DNA from: Asterias rubens
Taxonomy: Eukaryota; Echinodermata; Asteroidea; Forcipulatida; Asteriidae
DNA length: 64,000 nucleotides
Direction of reading: 5' to 3'
Assembly: GCF_902459465.1 (NCBI RefSeq)
Contig: NC_047076.1
Coordinates: forward strand, 14,392,146-14,456,145
Shown here: positions 10,409 through 22,900 of the stretch, one piece after another
How the letters are laid out: the number at the start of each line of letters is the position of its first letter
How positions within the stretch are numbered: the first letter of the stretch is position 1
Program-made: the position numbers and the translations under genes
Notes under the pieces: model-generated
The model's database searches: none
Seen by the model: the letters and a program-made list of their open reading frames with translations, nothing else
Told to the model about the DNA's origin: nothing

Positions 10409-13400
10409 ATGTTCCAGATGGCAAGAAACGAAATCAAAGGCATAACATTTGTGCTGCTTGAAAATGTTTGCGGGCATGGCAATCGTCAGAATGATGTTTT
10501 ATTCTCAACAATGCGGTCATCTTCATCCTCGAAACTGCAAGACAAACACAAAAGCCATGTGGTGTTCTTTCCAGGTGACATACAGGTAAAATTTACCATA
10601 AATTATGAATATTCAAATTCAAAACTGTTGCATGCATTTAAAGGCAGTGGAGACTATTGGTAAGTACTCAAATGATTATTAGCATTAAAACTTACTTGGT
10701 AACAACAGCAATGGAGAGCTGTTGATAGTGTAAAACATTGTGAGAAACGGCTCCCTCTGAAAAAACGTAGTTTTTGAGAAAGAAGTAATTTTTTATTTTG
10801 AGACCTGAAATCAAGCATCTGAAAGCACACAACTTCGTGTGACAAGGTTTTTTTTTCTTCAATTATTATCAAGCAACTTCGATGACCAATTGAGTTCAAA
10901 TTTTCACAGGTTTGTTAAAGTGCATATGTTGAGATTCACCAAGTGAGAAGACTAGTCTTTGACAATTACCAATAGTGTCCAGTGTCTTTTATCCAGTATT
11001 ATAAGTCCAACCGTCGCGACACTTGTGTCGTTAACCAAGACACTTAACCATGACGCTTCATACTTTGGGTGGGACGTAAAGCCGTTGGTCTCGTGTGTTG
11101 TGTAATGCGCGTAAAAGAACACAATGCACTTATCAAAAAGAAAAGGGGTTCACTGGTGTTCCTGGTTTGATTGGCAGCCTATTGCGCCACAGCATGTAAA
11201 AGAAGTTGGCCTCATAATTCAAAATGTGGTCCCACATACCTTGCAGGTAAATACTGAATGTTGATGCACCTTGAGCGTCATTATAAATGATGAATATGTG
11301 TACTATATAAGAAGCCACTGTTATGATTTTTTTTTAGTATCCTTCCTTAAATCGTTCTGCGGAAGCAGCTCTGTACCACCTTGATGTAACCCATCTTAAA
11401 ATGGCTGCATTTGATGAATTGTTCAAACAGTGTAGGTTGAGTACTGGTTATTATTGGTTGTAAATCTCCATCTGTTTCTGTACCAAGAAAGTCAATCAAA
11501 TGAGCTGGTTTCTCACTTGTTTCTCACTTGTTTCTTTTACATTCAAGGACTCTGTCCAATGCTGCCCCCCCCCCAACTTTGGAACCTTCTTCCCGGCTAC
11601 ATCCGCTTCTATAGAGTATAGAACAATTCTATTACAATTCAAATCCCATTTGTTTTATACTGCCTATTGTTCAGTGTAATCCCTTTGTTTGCATATTAGT
11701 GTATTTATTTGTCAATTAGTTGCTCTTAGCTTTTTCAAGTTTTGGGTAAAGTGCATTGGTATTTCCTGTATTTATGAAATGTGCTATATAAGAATTAGTG
11801 CATTGGTATTTCCTGTATTTATGAAATGTGCTATATAAGAATTAGTGCATTGTATTTCCTGTATTTATGAAATGTGCTATTTAAGAATTAGTGCAAAAAA
11901 TAGTAGTTACTGGTCTGATGTTTCGACCCTAGCAGAGTCTTTCTCGAAGGCTAAATTAATGACAACACAACAAACATGAATAGGTAACTAAGTGAAACAT
12001 AGGCAGTGAAGTAGAAATACATGAATGGGGTAAGAAAACATACAGAAAAAAAGCTAGGGGTAAACAATGAATAGGGGGACAAAAAGGGGGGGGGGGTTGA
12101 AGGGAAGGGACTGGCTTGACCACAAGAAGATGGAAATACAAAGGACAATATAAAAGGTGGGGAGGTGGGGAAAAAAGTAATTAATTATTGAATGAGGCTG
12201 TGGGAAAAAAGGAGACGGCAAAACAAAAGTTTTATTAGTCGTTTCCTTCTTGGATATTCAGACCATGGGGTTGAATGGTCTGGAGGCGTCTAATCCAGAG
12301 TTTCTCCCTACTCAAACGCACAGTCTCTCTGTGGTTGCTTAGTGCCTCTATGCCCTGTAAGATCATGTCAGAAATGGAGTGATTAGGAAGATTGAAGTGA
12401 TGTTCTTCAGGTGTATCTAGCTTTTGGGACTTGACTGTAGATCTGTTGCCGTAGAAACGCCTCTTGAGGGTAGTTCTTGTTTCACCTGTATATTAAACAC
12501 CACAGACTCAGCAAGATATGAGATAAATGAGATTAGTGGTGGTGCAGGTGACATTATACAATTGTTGCACGCTGTGACGGGATCCATGGCGTTTTGTACA
12601 CCCGAGCGAGGGTGCCATTTGCCACCGAGGGTGTACAAAACCCATGGACCCCAGTCACAGCGTGCAACAATTGTTTTGTTTAAGCTTGAAATTATCACGA
12701 TATTATCGAATATCGCAATATTAATTTGGAAACGATTTCGATATCGGATGGATTTGGAAATATCGATATATCGCTTTATATCGCGATATATCGATTAAAT
12801 ATCGCGATGTATTTGCTATCTGAGACATCTTGCACCCCATAGGTTTGGAGTAAAACCAGAAGAATGGGTAATTAGAACACCTCTCTTAAGCTATGACTGT
12901 CTCTTCTACAACTTTCACTTGGAGTTTGAAGACTGATGATGTCAAATTTCATTAATCGCGATTATATCGAATATCGCGATATATTGTCGGCGATATATCG
13001 TAAATAAAATAAATCGATATCGCCCAAGCTTAGTTTTGTTATACCTTGGTAACATTGTTATTCCGCTTCTGGAAGTTCTGTTGTCATCTTCAAACATTAT
13101 TAAGACGGAGCAATGTTTAGTTCAATTATGGTTTAATAAGCAGACGAACAGTTCAAACAAGAAACAATTCTTCACCTGTTGATCGAACCCGCGTGTGTTT
13201 CGCACAGCGCTTGAAATTGACCAAAGGCGGGAACGATTAAGGTGATGTACACCGGTGTACATCACTTTTCGTGTTACCCGGCGCGCTGTGCATTACGCGC
13301 TGTGCATTACGCGTAGCGCGCATCATTAGCCATGATACATGCGTATTTGTTGCACGGCACGTGACTGGTTCTCGACCAATCAAACTTCACAACTTGCACA

Positions 13401-14570
13401 GAGGTATAACAAGACTTCTTGTCTTATGGGTGGTATCACTGGTGTTGCTGGTGAAGGAGTCCGATTCCCTGATGTGTGTTCTACAGATGATGCATTTGGG
13501 GATGTTGGAACGCCTAAAAGTTCCAAGTGGTAGAGGGGGATTAACGTTATCATTAATTGGAGGGACTTCTGCTCGGAGGGATTTCTGCTCGGACAATGAG
13601 AACAATATAAGAATTAGCTATTGTTATTAATATTATTATTACTGCTCCCTTGTCTACTACATGTAGTTTCTTGATTTCCGCAATGAGTATGAGATTGTGC
13701 TTCATTCTCCCACTCTAATTAATTTGTGTTGTTCTACACAAAATTAAAATCAAATGTTAGGTCTGTCGTTAATGATAAATATTCAATCATTTTTGGGAGC
13801 AGAAATTCGGCATGACTCAGTAGCCATACTACTCGATTGAATGTTCTAAAATTTGTTTTTATGAACAGAATTTCTACCAAATGATGATCGCACATGAGGC
13901 AAGCTACAAGTGGTCCTGTTGGAGCTATGAGGATACCTGTGCACTCTTACATCATAAATTTATTGACTCCTATGTGTGGTTAGTCAAGCCTAGTCGCATT
14001 CATGATCAAACTTTCAGCTGTTATGATAACTTTCTACACTGTAATATGTTTGGTGCTCCTATAAACTTTGATAATGTCAATGGATTGACGCATCTCCACA
14101 ACCTCATAAACACTGCAATTGATAATGTAAATCAACTTCATGTTCAAGAACAGAGTGTGCTGCCCATTTCCCAAACTGTTCCACTTGTTGCTGTAGGATT
14201 TAGCAAAGGATGTGTGGTACTAAACCAACTAGTGTATGAACTTGAGCATGTTAAAGCAATGTCCGCTATAAGAGACATGCTGAGAATGACCAGAGCTCTG
14301 TATTGGTTAGATGGTGGGCATAGTCTGACGTCCAACGTGTGGATAACAGAGGACAAACCATTACAGCAGCTAACTGATTTGGGTGTCAAGGTGCGAGTCC
14401 ACGTCACACCAAGACAAGTCAAAGATCCAAAGAGATCATTTATTGGAGTCGAAGAAGCAATCTTTGTAGATTTACTCAGAAGCAAAGGTGCTGATGTTGA
14501 AGAATGCTTGCATTTTGCTGATGAGGAACCATCATTAGAGCAACATTTTCGTGTTCTGAAAGTCTTTTAA
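10409..14570 (+). CDS. C2orf69: C2orf69 homologue (UPF0565 family), two coding exons
   Basis: Coding exons are 10409-10585 (ATG at 10409, or 10418) and 13869-14570 (stop TAA), joined in phase 0 at GDIQ|NFYQ. The product is about 292 residues; the human protein is about 385. Recognisable family blocks: HVVFFPGDIQ, SCYDNF..NMFGAP, GFSKGCVVLNQL (residues about 169-180), YWLDGGHS (about 204), HVTPRQVKDPKRSFIG, and the end EQHFRVLKVF. GFSKG matches the G-x-S-x-G nucleophile elbow of alpha/beta hydrolases. Human C2orf69 is mitochondrial and its loss causes a respiratory-chain disease; its reaction is unknown. The N-terminus is uncertain. A 5' exon at 7584-7616 could join in frame if the acceptor AG at 10390 is used; the nearer AG at 10381 would put a TAG in frame and make the 5' exon untranslated. 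The intron carries several mobile elements. Confidence 0.88.
10638..10990. mobile_element. TTAA-flanked MITE copy in C2orf69 intron
   Basis: Same family as 2077-2473. It starts 53 bp after the donor of the 10409-10585 exon. The left end is TTAAAGGCAGTGGAGACTAT. The right end CCAATAGTGTCCAGTGTCTT is slightly degraded. Confidence 0.8.
11005..11225 (+). mobile_element. SINE fragment, plus strand
   Basis: Body region of the SINE family at 404-780 (GTGGGACGTAAAGCCGTTGG, TTGGCAGCCTATTGCGCCAC). The tRNA head and tail are incomplete. Confidence 0.65.
11753..11896. repeat. 47-bp tandem repeat, 3 copies
   Basis: Units contain GTGCATTGGTATTTCCTGTA and ATGAAATGTGCTATATAAGA. The third copy has a 1-bp deletion and a TATA-to-TATT change. 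Confidence 0.85.
11897..12560 (-). pseudogene. Penelope-like element C-terminal fragment (GIY-YIG endonuclease)
   Basis: Minus-strand translation from about 12560 gives NLIYLI, then after a frameshift YTGETRTTLKRRFYGNRS, HHFNLPNHSISDM and a terminal LWIRRLQTIQPHGLN before a stop near 12229. This order (NLIYLI, Y-x-GET-x-x-TLK-x-RF, HFN-PNHS, W-x-x-L-T-P-GLN) is the GIY-YIG endonuclease end of Penelope-like retroelements. Downstream on the same strand, 11905-11945 carries GGGTCGAAACATCAGACCAG, a sequence often seen near the ends of such elements. The reverse transcriptase part is missing, so it is an inactive remnant. Confidence 0.8.
12554..13405. mobile_element. Interspersed repeat R1 with terminal hairpin, interrupted by a hAT MITE
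   Basis: It begins with a hairpin whose arms are CAATTGTTGCACGCTGTGAC and its complement (about 12560-12672). After the nested MITE (12681-13032) it continues through ACCTTGGTAACATTG to GACCAATCAAACTTCACAAC and GAGGTATAAC. Uninterrupted or differently disrupted copies are at 55383-55790 and 41236-43040. A hairpin-only piece is at 35512-35640. Confidence 0.75.
12681..13032. mobile_element. hAT-type MITE, copy 2, with 8-bp target duplication
   Basis: Same family as 5947-6307. A perfect 8-bp duplication, GTTTTGTT, lies at 12673-12680 and 13033-13040. Removing the element and one duplication copy restores the sequence seen in the R1 copy at 55383-55790, so R1 is the older insertion. Confidence 0.9.
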
Positions 14571-16630
14571 CAAATAACTATAGCATCATAATATCTAACT
14601 ATCCAAACCTTGTGATCTCCCTGTTTCAGGCGCTTAATTTTTAGTTGAGTAAAAACGGGACAGGTTATTTATATGAAGAATGAATTATGAACGGTTATGG
14701 TAATTTGGGATGCTTTTATTTATTTTAAAAATACTCGCGCCATCAACTATTTTTTATATACTTAAAGGCTATTGGTAATTACTCAAAATAATTATTAGCA
14801 TAAAACCTTACTTAGTAACGAGTAATGGGGAGAGGTTGATAGTATAAAACATTGTGAGACACAGCTTAGTAATTAGACATTTCACAAGGTAAAAAGAGAA
14901 TGATATATTTCAGTTTTAACCTAACACCATGGAGCACCACTGTGTGTTATTCATTAATGCCTACTCAGTGTAGACTTGGTTCCAGGTCTGCGATCGTGGC
15001 TTTTTACCTGATATAGCGCCCTCTTGTAAGACTATAACCTCCGACACTAGCCTGGGGTGCGTGATAGGGATGCGTGTTTTTCGTTACTGATTCAGAGGAA
15101 TAATCTCGATCTCAGACTCAGACTTGACATCAAAAATTGTCTAAACTGGGTACCGAGTACCGAGTATTATAAATAGCCTACAGTGCATAACACACATTGG
15201 TGTAAGGGTATTCTTTATCCCTGAATTAACATCTCTAATAAATCGTTACGGTACGGCTGCTAAATATATATAAGATTCAAACTGCCCAAAGCCACCGGGC
15301 AATAATGGGTGGTCAGGTTGGTTAAAGCTATTTGGTGGGTTCGAATCATGCCTGAGAAATAGGCATTATGCCTTTGATTTGTGTGTACAGACAAGGGTAA
15401 AACCAAAATTAATTGATTCTTGATCCCCAATTTGTCATCTTCTTAAAGACACTGTACACTATTGGTAATTACTCAATAGTATTATGGGAAACGGCTCCCT
15501 TTGAAGTTACGTAGTTTTTGAGAAAGAAGTAATTTCTCACTAAAAAATTTGAATGAAATTCGAGACCCCAGCCGAGCTCTCAAACTCCAGTATCTGAAAG
15601 CACACAACTTGTGCGATAAGGGTGTTTTTTCTTCCATTCTTTTCTCGCAACTTCGATGACCGATTGAGTTCAAATTTTCACAGGTTTGTTATTTCATGTA
15701 TTATGTTGAGATACACCAAGTGGACAGACTGGTCTTTGACATTAAATGTGTCCAGTGCCTTTAAATAATATAAATGTTTATTATAAGTTAATTCCCAAGT
15801 TACAAAGCAATTAACTTCTGGTGGACGAAACGTTATCTTTTACTGATTGTTCTTCGAGTACTTTGGTTCAAAACTGTGACGAAGCCTGGGGACATGTGGA
15901 CGTATACCGCTACGGATACGTCTGTTGCTAAGGGTGTTGCTAAGGACCTTAAACGCATGGTGACACTGAAATATAGCTCTAGCCGCCAATTCCAAAATAA
16001 CCTCAAAAGAATTCAATTTGCCGAACAATGCAACGAGGGACCCACAGTATACCTATGGCTTTGGCAACAAGTTTCACATTCTATTAGGCTTGATACAAGC
16101 TGAACTATTTTGAGGTAACAGAATACTAGTTCGTGGCAATTAAATTTCCAAGGGAGTGAAATAAAATTCTTGCATTCTCTCAGAATATTATTCCGTACAA
16201 GTTTGCTGTAAAAAAGAAAGACAAATAACTAATGCCATGACCGAATAGTTGAGAGGTCAGCCCTTTTTATTGCTAAAGTCACGCCTAAGTCTTTGCTAAA
16301 TTATAACAAATAATTTGTTAAGTTACTTCTTGCGACAATGCTCTTTATTGCATGGGATTTTAATTTTTCAACATTGAATACATTGAAACCAACGCAGCGT
16401 TCACTAGTAGTCAAGACACAGTCTCTGCCGATTTAATTTTAATCCCATTGGATATGCTATAAATAGGAAAGGTAATGAGTAACACACCTTTACGTCGATA
16501 TATACTAGACTTGCTTAGAGCCTTGTTCTTTCTTAACCATTATCAACCAGCCTAAGGCACCTAGATTAATGATATCAAAGAGCGGTGTAGAAGATGTTCC
16601 GTGATCAAGACGGATCAATAAGAGCCCTGA
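14571..16630. other. Intergenic between C2orf69 and the sulfotransferase
   Basis: Contains a partial TTAA-MITE at 14763-14870 and a fuller copy at 15443-15764. No gene recognised. The next gene's missing 5' exon could lie anywhere from here to 19.9 kb. Confidence 0.45.
15443..15764. mobile_element. TTAA-flanked MITE, internally shortened
   Basis: Ends TTAAAGACACTGTACACTAT and GTGTCCAGTGCCTTTAA. It has a left-interior deletion relative to 2077-2473. Confidence 0.75.
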
Positions 16631-16631
16631 T

Positions 16632-17012
16632 TGAAATACAGCATAGATTGCTTGGTGTAGTCAAACCCTAAGATTGCCGCCAAGCTTTTGAATTACAGCA
16701 TAGGTTGCTTGGTGTAGTCAAACCCAAGAGTGCCGCCAAGCTTTTGAATTACAGCATAGGTTGCTTGGTGTAGTCAAACCCAAGAGTGCCGCCAAGCTTT
16801 TGAATTACAGCATAGATTGCTTGGTGTAGTCAAACCCAAGAGTGCCGCCAAGCTTTTGAATTACAGCATAGGTTGCTTGGTGTAGTCAAACCCAAGAGTG
16901 CCGCCAAGCTTTTGAATTACACTCATAGATTGCTTGGTGTAGTCAAACCCAAGAGTGCCGCCAAGCTTTTGAATTACAGCATAGATTGCTTGGTGTAGTC
17001 GAACCCTAAGAT
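16632..17012. repeat. 56-bp minisatellite, about 6.8 copies
   Basis: Unit contains GAATTACAGCATAGGTTGCT, TGGTGTAGTCAAACCC and GTGCCGCCAAGC. The period is exactly 56 between the internal copies at 16690 and 16746. First and last copies are slightly diverged. Confidence 0.9.
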
Positions 17013-17404
17013 TTTATGCAAGGGCCACACTGGGCATGACCACTTGTTGGCTACTTTTTTGATAGTTCAGTTACACACGGTTTAGTTGCATTGGGTTCAG
17101 TGTGCAGAGGCAGTCCATCATATTGGGACTCTGTGTCATTCAGATTGAGATTGCGTATTTGAACGGGCTGTGTTTGCTGGACTCTGGAACTATGGTCGAC
17201 TGGGAAGGTAGGCACTTTTTATATTTTGGGTATTGTGTCCATTTCAGTTGTCTAACTGCAACAACTGTGTGCCACATACCAGTTTTCAAAAAACGTGTTT
17301 ATACACCAATGCCGCATATCTGAAATTGTGTATGATACTACTGAGTTCTTTTTGCGCTTTATTTAGCCCAATTGGAGTTATCAAAGTGCTAAGTATTAGT
17401 TCTT

Positions 17405-17672
17405 ATGCGGAGCATGTAATGGTTTACAAGGTACTGTGGGGCAATATGCAGCCAATCAAACCAGGAACACATATGGCGAGCCCTTCTCTTTACGATAAGT
17501 GCACTGGGCTTTTTCAAGTACATTACACACCACACGGGACCAATGGCTTTATGTCCCATCCGAAGGATGAATCATCACAGTTAAGTGTCTTGCTTGGACT
17601 CCAACTCGCTCTCTGCTGATAACAAATCAGAGCTTGAATCCGGTGCTCTCATCCACTCGGCCAGGACTCCAG
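17405..17672 (-). mobile_element. SINE fragment, minus strand
   Basis: Related to 404-780: GTAATGGTTTACAAGGTACT, ACACGGGACCAATGGC and TGATAACAAATCAGAGC. The B-box region is degraded. Confidence 0.6.
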
Positions 17673-18189
17673 CGGCGTAGTACGTGCCCCATGTAATTCT
17701 AGCTCCCCTGTTGCCCCACCCCCACCCCGAACCCCAAAACTTGCAAAGAAGAGAAAAAATATGTTAAATTTGATTCTAGAGCAGTGTCTTACAAACTAGT
17801 ATACACCGGGGAAAAAACACCCCCCCCCCCAAAAAAAAAAAAACGGGAAAATGCCTGTTTACTTAACAAAATGTGAACAGTCACAATGGAGATTCGCTAC
17901 TTTGACCAAAGACTTAAGAGGATGGTTGTCCCATGCGTGGTACCCCAAAATGACCTGGGAAATGGGCAATGGCTCTGTAGTGTGAAAAGGGCTATAGTTC
18001 ACACCGGGATCTACTTTTTTCCTGGGCAAATTATTTTAGTGTTATGCCCTTTTTGTTTTCATAAAACTGTAGTACCGTAAGCAAGGGTAAAAGCTGGCTA
18101 GCCCACGGTAAACACAAGTGGTGTAACAATGTAAATCCATGGTAAACGCACATGCGCGCCTAGAAATGTTCTGCTTATGTTGAAAACCC

Positions 18190-18385
18190 CTGGAATTGTG
18201 CGCCGGTGTCGCATGCAATTATGTCCTCCATGCAATAGTATCCGGAGGACATTATTGCATATGCAATAATGTTCGCCGGACGGTTTTGCATTATGCAATC
18301 GTGTCCGCCTGGCCGCTGCTGCATCATGCAGTTGTGTCCGCCAGGACACATTTGCATATGCAGTTATGTCCCCCCCGTGCAAAAA
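18190..18385. repeat. Cluster of short palindromes around TTGCATATGCAA
   Basis: Repeated modules joining GTCCG/CGGAC to TGCAT-type palindromes. 18249-18272 is a perfect 24-nt palindrome (ACATTATTGCAT and its complement). A second patch with the same words is at 18590-18665. Both strands show open frames here only because the units lack stops. Confidence 0.7.
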
Positions 18386-18787
18386 ACTCGTCCTTGCAGT
18401 AAATTCAACGACCTTGATCGACGGAACACTCTTGCCATTTTTTTTACAAGCTAAGTGCATGTCATGATTGACATGGGAAATGTTCGGCCGCTGCAATCAT
18501 ACAATACGTGAATATTCATGCTGCATGTACGTAGGTTCAGTGCATGCACGCTCGCTTACGTGCGCGCATACTGTACACGGTTTTTGCACAGCCCCGGACA
18601 CGATTGCATATGCAAAAGTGTCCGGAGTGGACAGTATTGCATGGCCGACACAATTGCATCTGACACCGTTTCTCACAATGTTTTATGCTATCACCAGCTC
18701 CCCATTCCTCACTACAAAGTAAGTTTACATGCAAACAATTATTGTGAGGAACTACCCAAAAACTGGTGCTTTTAATGAATAAATAAT

Positions 18788-18945
18788 GCGAGCTAAACTG
18801 CAAGACTCTAAACCCAAGATGAGCTAAACTGCAAGACTCAAAACCCAAGATGAGCTAAACTGCAAGACTCAAAACCCAAGATGAGCTAAACTGCAAGACT
18901 CAAAACCCAAGATGAGCTAAACTGCAAGACTCAAAACCCAAGATG
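18788..18945. repeat. 31-bp minisatellite, 5 copies
   Basis: Unit GAGCTAAACTGCAAGACTCA followed by AAACCCAAGAT, almost invariant. Confidence 0.9.
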
Positions 18946-19568
18946 ACTTTATAAAACAGCCACTTTCATGCATGGGCAAACTATAATCACACTGAACATT
19001 GTTAGGTTGCTAATACATGGGTTGCCGCTTCAAGCTGTAAATATTGCCCGCCGTGCAAACAGTAATTTCCTGCAGACTTGGTTATTCACGGAACTGCATC
19101 GTGACTTTTGTGCTGAAAGTGCCGGAAATGTGCAATGCTAATACAAATCGCGTGTTCAACACATACTATCAGCCTTCCCTTAATTCAAATAGCCGTGCTT
19201 TTCAAATATTTACTTGGCAAAATACCCTTGCCTCCAAAACTGATATCGTATACAGGACTAATTAAAGACCCTTGGAGTTGCCACCCAGAGAGAGAAACAA
19301 CAAATTCATATGTAAATGGGAGTGCTTTGAGACATGGTGTATAAAGCGCTCAATAAAAACTGAATATTATTATTATTATTACTAAAGCCTGTTACTGCCA
19401 TCGCAGCTCTATGGAACAGTTATTCTTTTTTTGGTGATTGGTGTATTATTCTTATTTTTAAGAGCAATTTCATTAAATTTCACAAAAATCTAGGCCCAAT
19501 ATAAACCAGCTGAACTTGAAAATAAATATTGAAAATTATTTTGTCAGTGACATTCTCCTTACGTTTCT

Positions 19569-19923
19569 TTAAAGGAAAACTTTGGTAATGTTGTCAAAGA
19601 CCAATGTTCTCTAATGTATTCCAACACATGCATAATTTAACAAGTCTATGACAATTCGGTCATCGAAGTTGCAAGAGGATAATGAGAGCAGAAAAAACAC
19701 CCTTTTTGCACAAATTTGCAGATGTCTATAGAAATAAAAGGCATAACATATTTTAATATTTGAGTGAGAAATGAGACCCCTACAAAAAAACTGCATGTAT
19801 GTTGCTTCCGAGGGAGTCGTTTTTTGCAATATTTTATCTATCAACAGCTCTCCATTGCTCTCTAACCAAGCAAGTTTTTATGCTAACCACCAAGTTACAA
19901 CCTATAGTGTCCAGTGCCTTTAA
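19569..19923. mobile_element. TTAA-flanked MITE, reverse orientation, diverged
   Basis: Starts TTAAAGGAAAACTTTGGTAA and ends GTGTCCAGTGCCTTTAA. It ends 37 bp before the first recognised sulfotransferase exon, so it supplies part of that intron's acceptor-proximal sequence. Confidence 0.7.
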
Positions 19924-19959
19924 TCAGTTTACTATAACCAGTTTTTGTTTTCTCTTTAG

Positions 19960-22900
19960 AGTTTCAGAGAAAGGTTCTGACGTTGCCTCGTATCGACCCA
20001 GCTGAGGGTGAGAATCTTGAGTACTTCTATAAAGGAGTATGTGTATCAAAAGGCGTTCCAAAAGAAGTCCTGATCGACCTGGAGACGTTTGAAGTCCGCA
20101 ATGATGATATCTACCTCATTACTTATCCCAAATCAGGTAAAGTACTTTGCTAGGTACTCATGAAACTGGCACAAAAACATCTAGTTGTTTAATAATGTTC
20201 AAATCTGTTCTGTGTTTGTTATCTATTGCATTGGGTCCTAGTGCTCGCACACCTCAGGATTGTGTCTGTCGAGCAGTTGCTATTGGTTTACTAACTCAAA
20301 GCTAAACATTTCGAAAAATCATGTCTCCTGAACTATAAGCTATTTTGATTATCTAACCGTTTTATAAAGTGCTTAACATACTTCTTTAAAGTTGTACTAA
20401 CAATACCCCACTTCGACCTTGTCTCTCGGTTAAAATCGGAAGTTGAAGCGTGTGAAGTGGGAACAAAGGCCTCATTCTGAGGACAGACAACAAACATAGG
20501 GAGACTACGGTCAAAAATAGACTGTCTCAATTATTCAACAAAGTAAAACAAATAGAGAACTGCTCAATTAATTTGTTGACACGGCCACAGCCGAATTACC
20601 ATTTCATGGTTTCTCAATTTTTTTCTTCGATTTGGGGATAGTGCGATTTTGTAACAGTGACTGATGGGTGAGTTGACAGTTTGCATTGAATATGAGCAGC
20701 CGCGGTAATGTGGGTAGGTTATGGGAAATAGTACTCCTGGGAGTTACCAACTGGGGTGGCGGTGGGGTTAGAAATGGAGTTTAGTTCCCCCGGGAAATGA
20801 ATCTGTAGTGTGAAAAGGGCTTATGTTTATATTCATGACTATAGACTGTACTCGCCTTCGGCTCGTACATTCTATCAACAAATCTAAACTTTTTCGTCCA
20901 TTCTCCTGAACTTCTTTTGTAGCAATACATAATTAGACAAAACAACCTTACATTGACTTTTGATTGTCTTACAGGTACGACCTGGATGCAACAAATGATC
21001 AGTCTGATTATCAATGGATGCGATGCAGAAGAACACAAAAATCTCCACGTATTTTTTCGATTCCCATTTCTGGAAAATATTTGGGTTAGTCATCACTCAC
21101 AGGTAAAACAACCCCTACAATTAATTGTTCATTGCCGCCAAAACATAGGTTGGAGGCTCTGGACTACTTTGAAATTGTCAATGGCTATGTTATTTCTCTT
21201 GCTGTATCTCAACATACAAAAAACAAATCTGTGAAAACTTGAACTCAATTGATCATTGAAGTTGCAATAGAAATAATGAAGAAAGAACACCCTCATCTCT
21301 CTTACTTCATAGAGGGAGCCGTTTCTCACATATAAATATTATCAACAGCTCTCGGTTGCTCGTTACCAAGTAAGTTTTGTATATGTATTTTTTATTTATT
21401 TTGCAATCAATTATGTTTTAATTAATTATTTGATTTGATTAAATAAATCAAGACGGCAGTGTGGCCAAAAAGAGCACCACAAGGTATCCAGAGCCCCTGT
21501 TTTATCAGAGCCCTGGTGGTTAACAAAGCGCTCAGTATATCTTTCTGCAAGGGACACATTCCATTATACGAGAATGTGATGGTTACAAGGTGCAAAATGC
21601 TGCCTATCAAACAAGGAAGGCAGGGACTCTAACCCACACTATATTTTCAGGTGTGTCTTTCTTGAGATAGATCTTTGAGTTTGGTATTCTGCCTCTTGCC
21701 AAAACAAATCAATTGTGTTTAATTGATGGAGTTGTCTTCTGCATGGTTGAGGTCAGAGAAATTGAATTGCTTAATTAATGTCGATTCCTGTGTTTGCCTT
21801 TGCCCGCTCATGGGTTCAATCCAAAACCTCAGTCAAAGAGAGATGGAGCCAGGATACATCCCAGTATTACTCATGATCTTGTGAGGATACTTGCTTGATG
21901 AGGTGCTGTTTCTTTACAGTGGTGTTGGTATGAAGTTTCTCTTATAAGGTTCAGCAGATGTTCAAAGCTTTCAATGCATGGGATATTCTTTGCCGACCAA
22001 GTCGAATGCTGCCCTCAGGTGTTGGTTGATGCAGTTCGAATAGTAAGCGATCTGATTAGAATACCATCGATACTGTGAAGCACCCAGCCCAGCGGTGAAT
22101 TCCAATTGCTCTTCGTCTGTGGTTTCAGTGAAAGGATTTAGGATTTATTTAACAAACACTTTCTTAGGGATAAAAGAAGTGTCATAGGTCTGTATATGCT
22201 ACACGGTGCGGGGTCCCCCCCCCCCCAGAGTATACATGTATTTAGGCATTGCAAACCCGATCTGAAAGGTTGTTTGTATGATGTATGTATGATGTGTGGT
22301 CGAGTGCATGACAGCACCGAATTGCAAGCCGTGTTGTGTCTTTTTGCTCAGCAGCGTGGGTTCGAGTCCCGGTCGTGCAGTTTTGACCCTGAGAAAGACA
22401 CTTAACTATAACTGCTTCTCTCCACCCAATGGTAAATGGGTACAAGTGAGGGCAGAGATCGTGATTGTTAGCTTTAGTAGCCCATACTTTTGTTGCCCAG
22501 GGAACTGAGATGGTTTAAGGATTAATTAAATGGCCCAGTGACCAGGTGGTAATGATAGTGGCAGCGCTTTGATTCGCTCTTCAGGTGTAAAAAGTGCGAT
22601 ATAAAAAACCGACTATTATTATTATCATAATTATATTGTCTTATTCAGATTGGCCTAATACCACCAACGCATACTCTACTGAACAAAATGCCATGTGACA
22701 AACCGAGATTGATTAAGACACATCTTCAACCAAACTTACTACCGAAACAAATGTTTGAGAAGACTCCAAAAGTGGTGTACGTCGCTCGCAACCCAAAGGA
22801 TGTAGCCGTGTCATACTACTACATGCATCAATTCGATACATCAATGCAGACCTATGCTAGCTGGGACAAGTTCATCGAGAGATTTCTTAATAAAAGTGGT

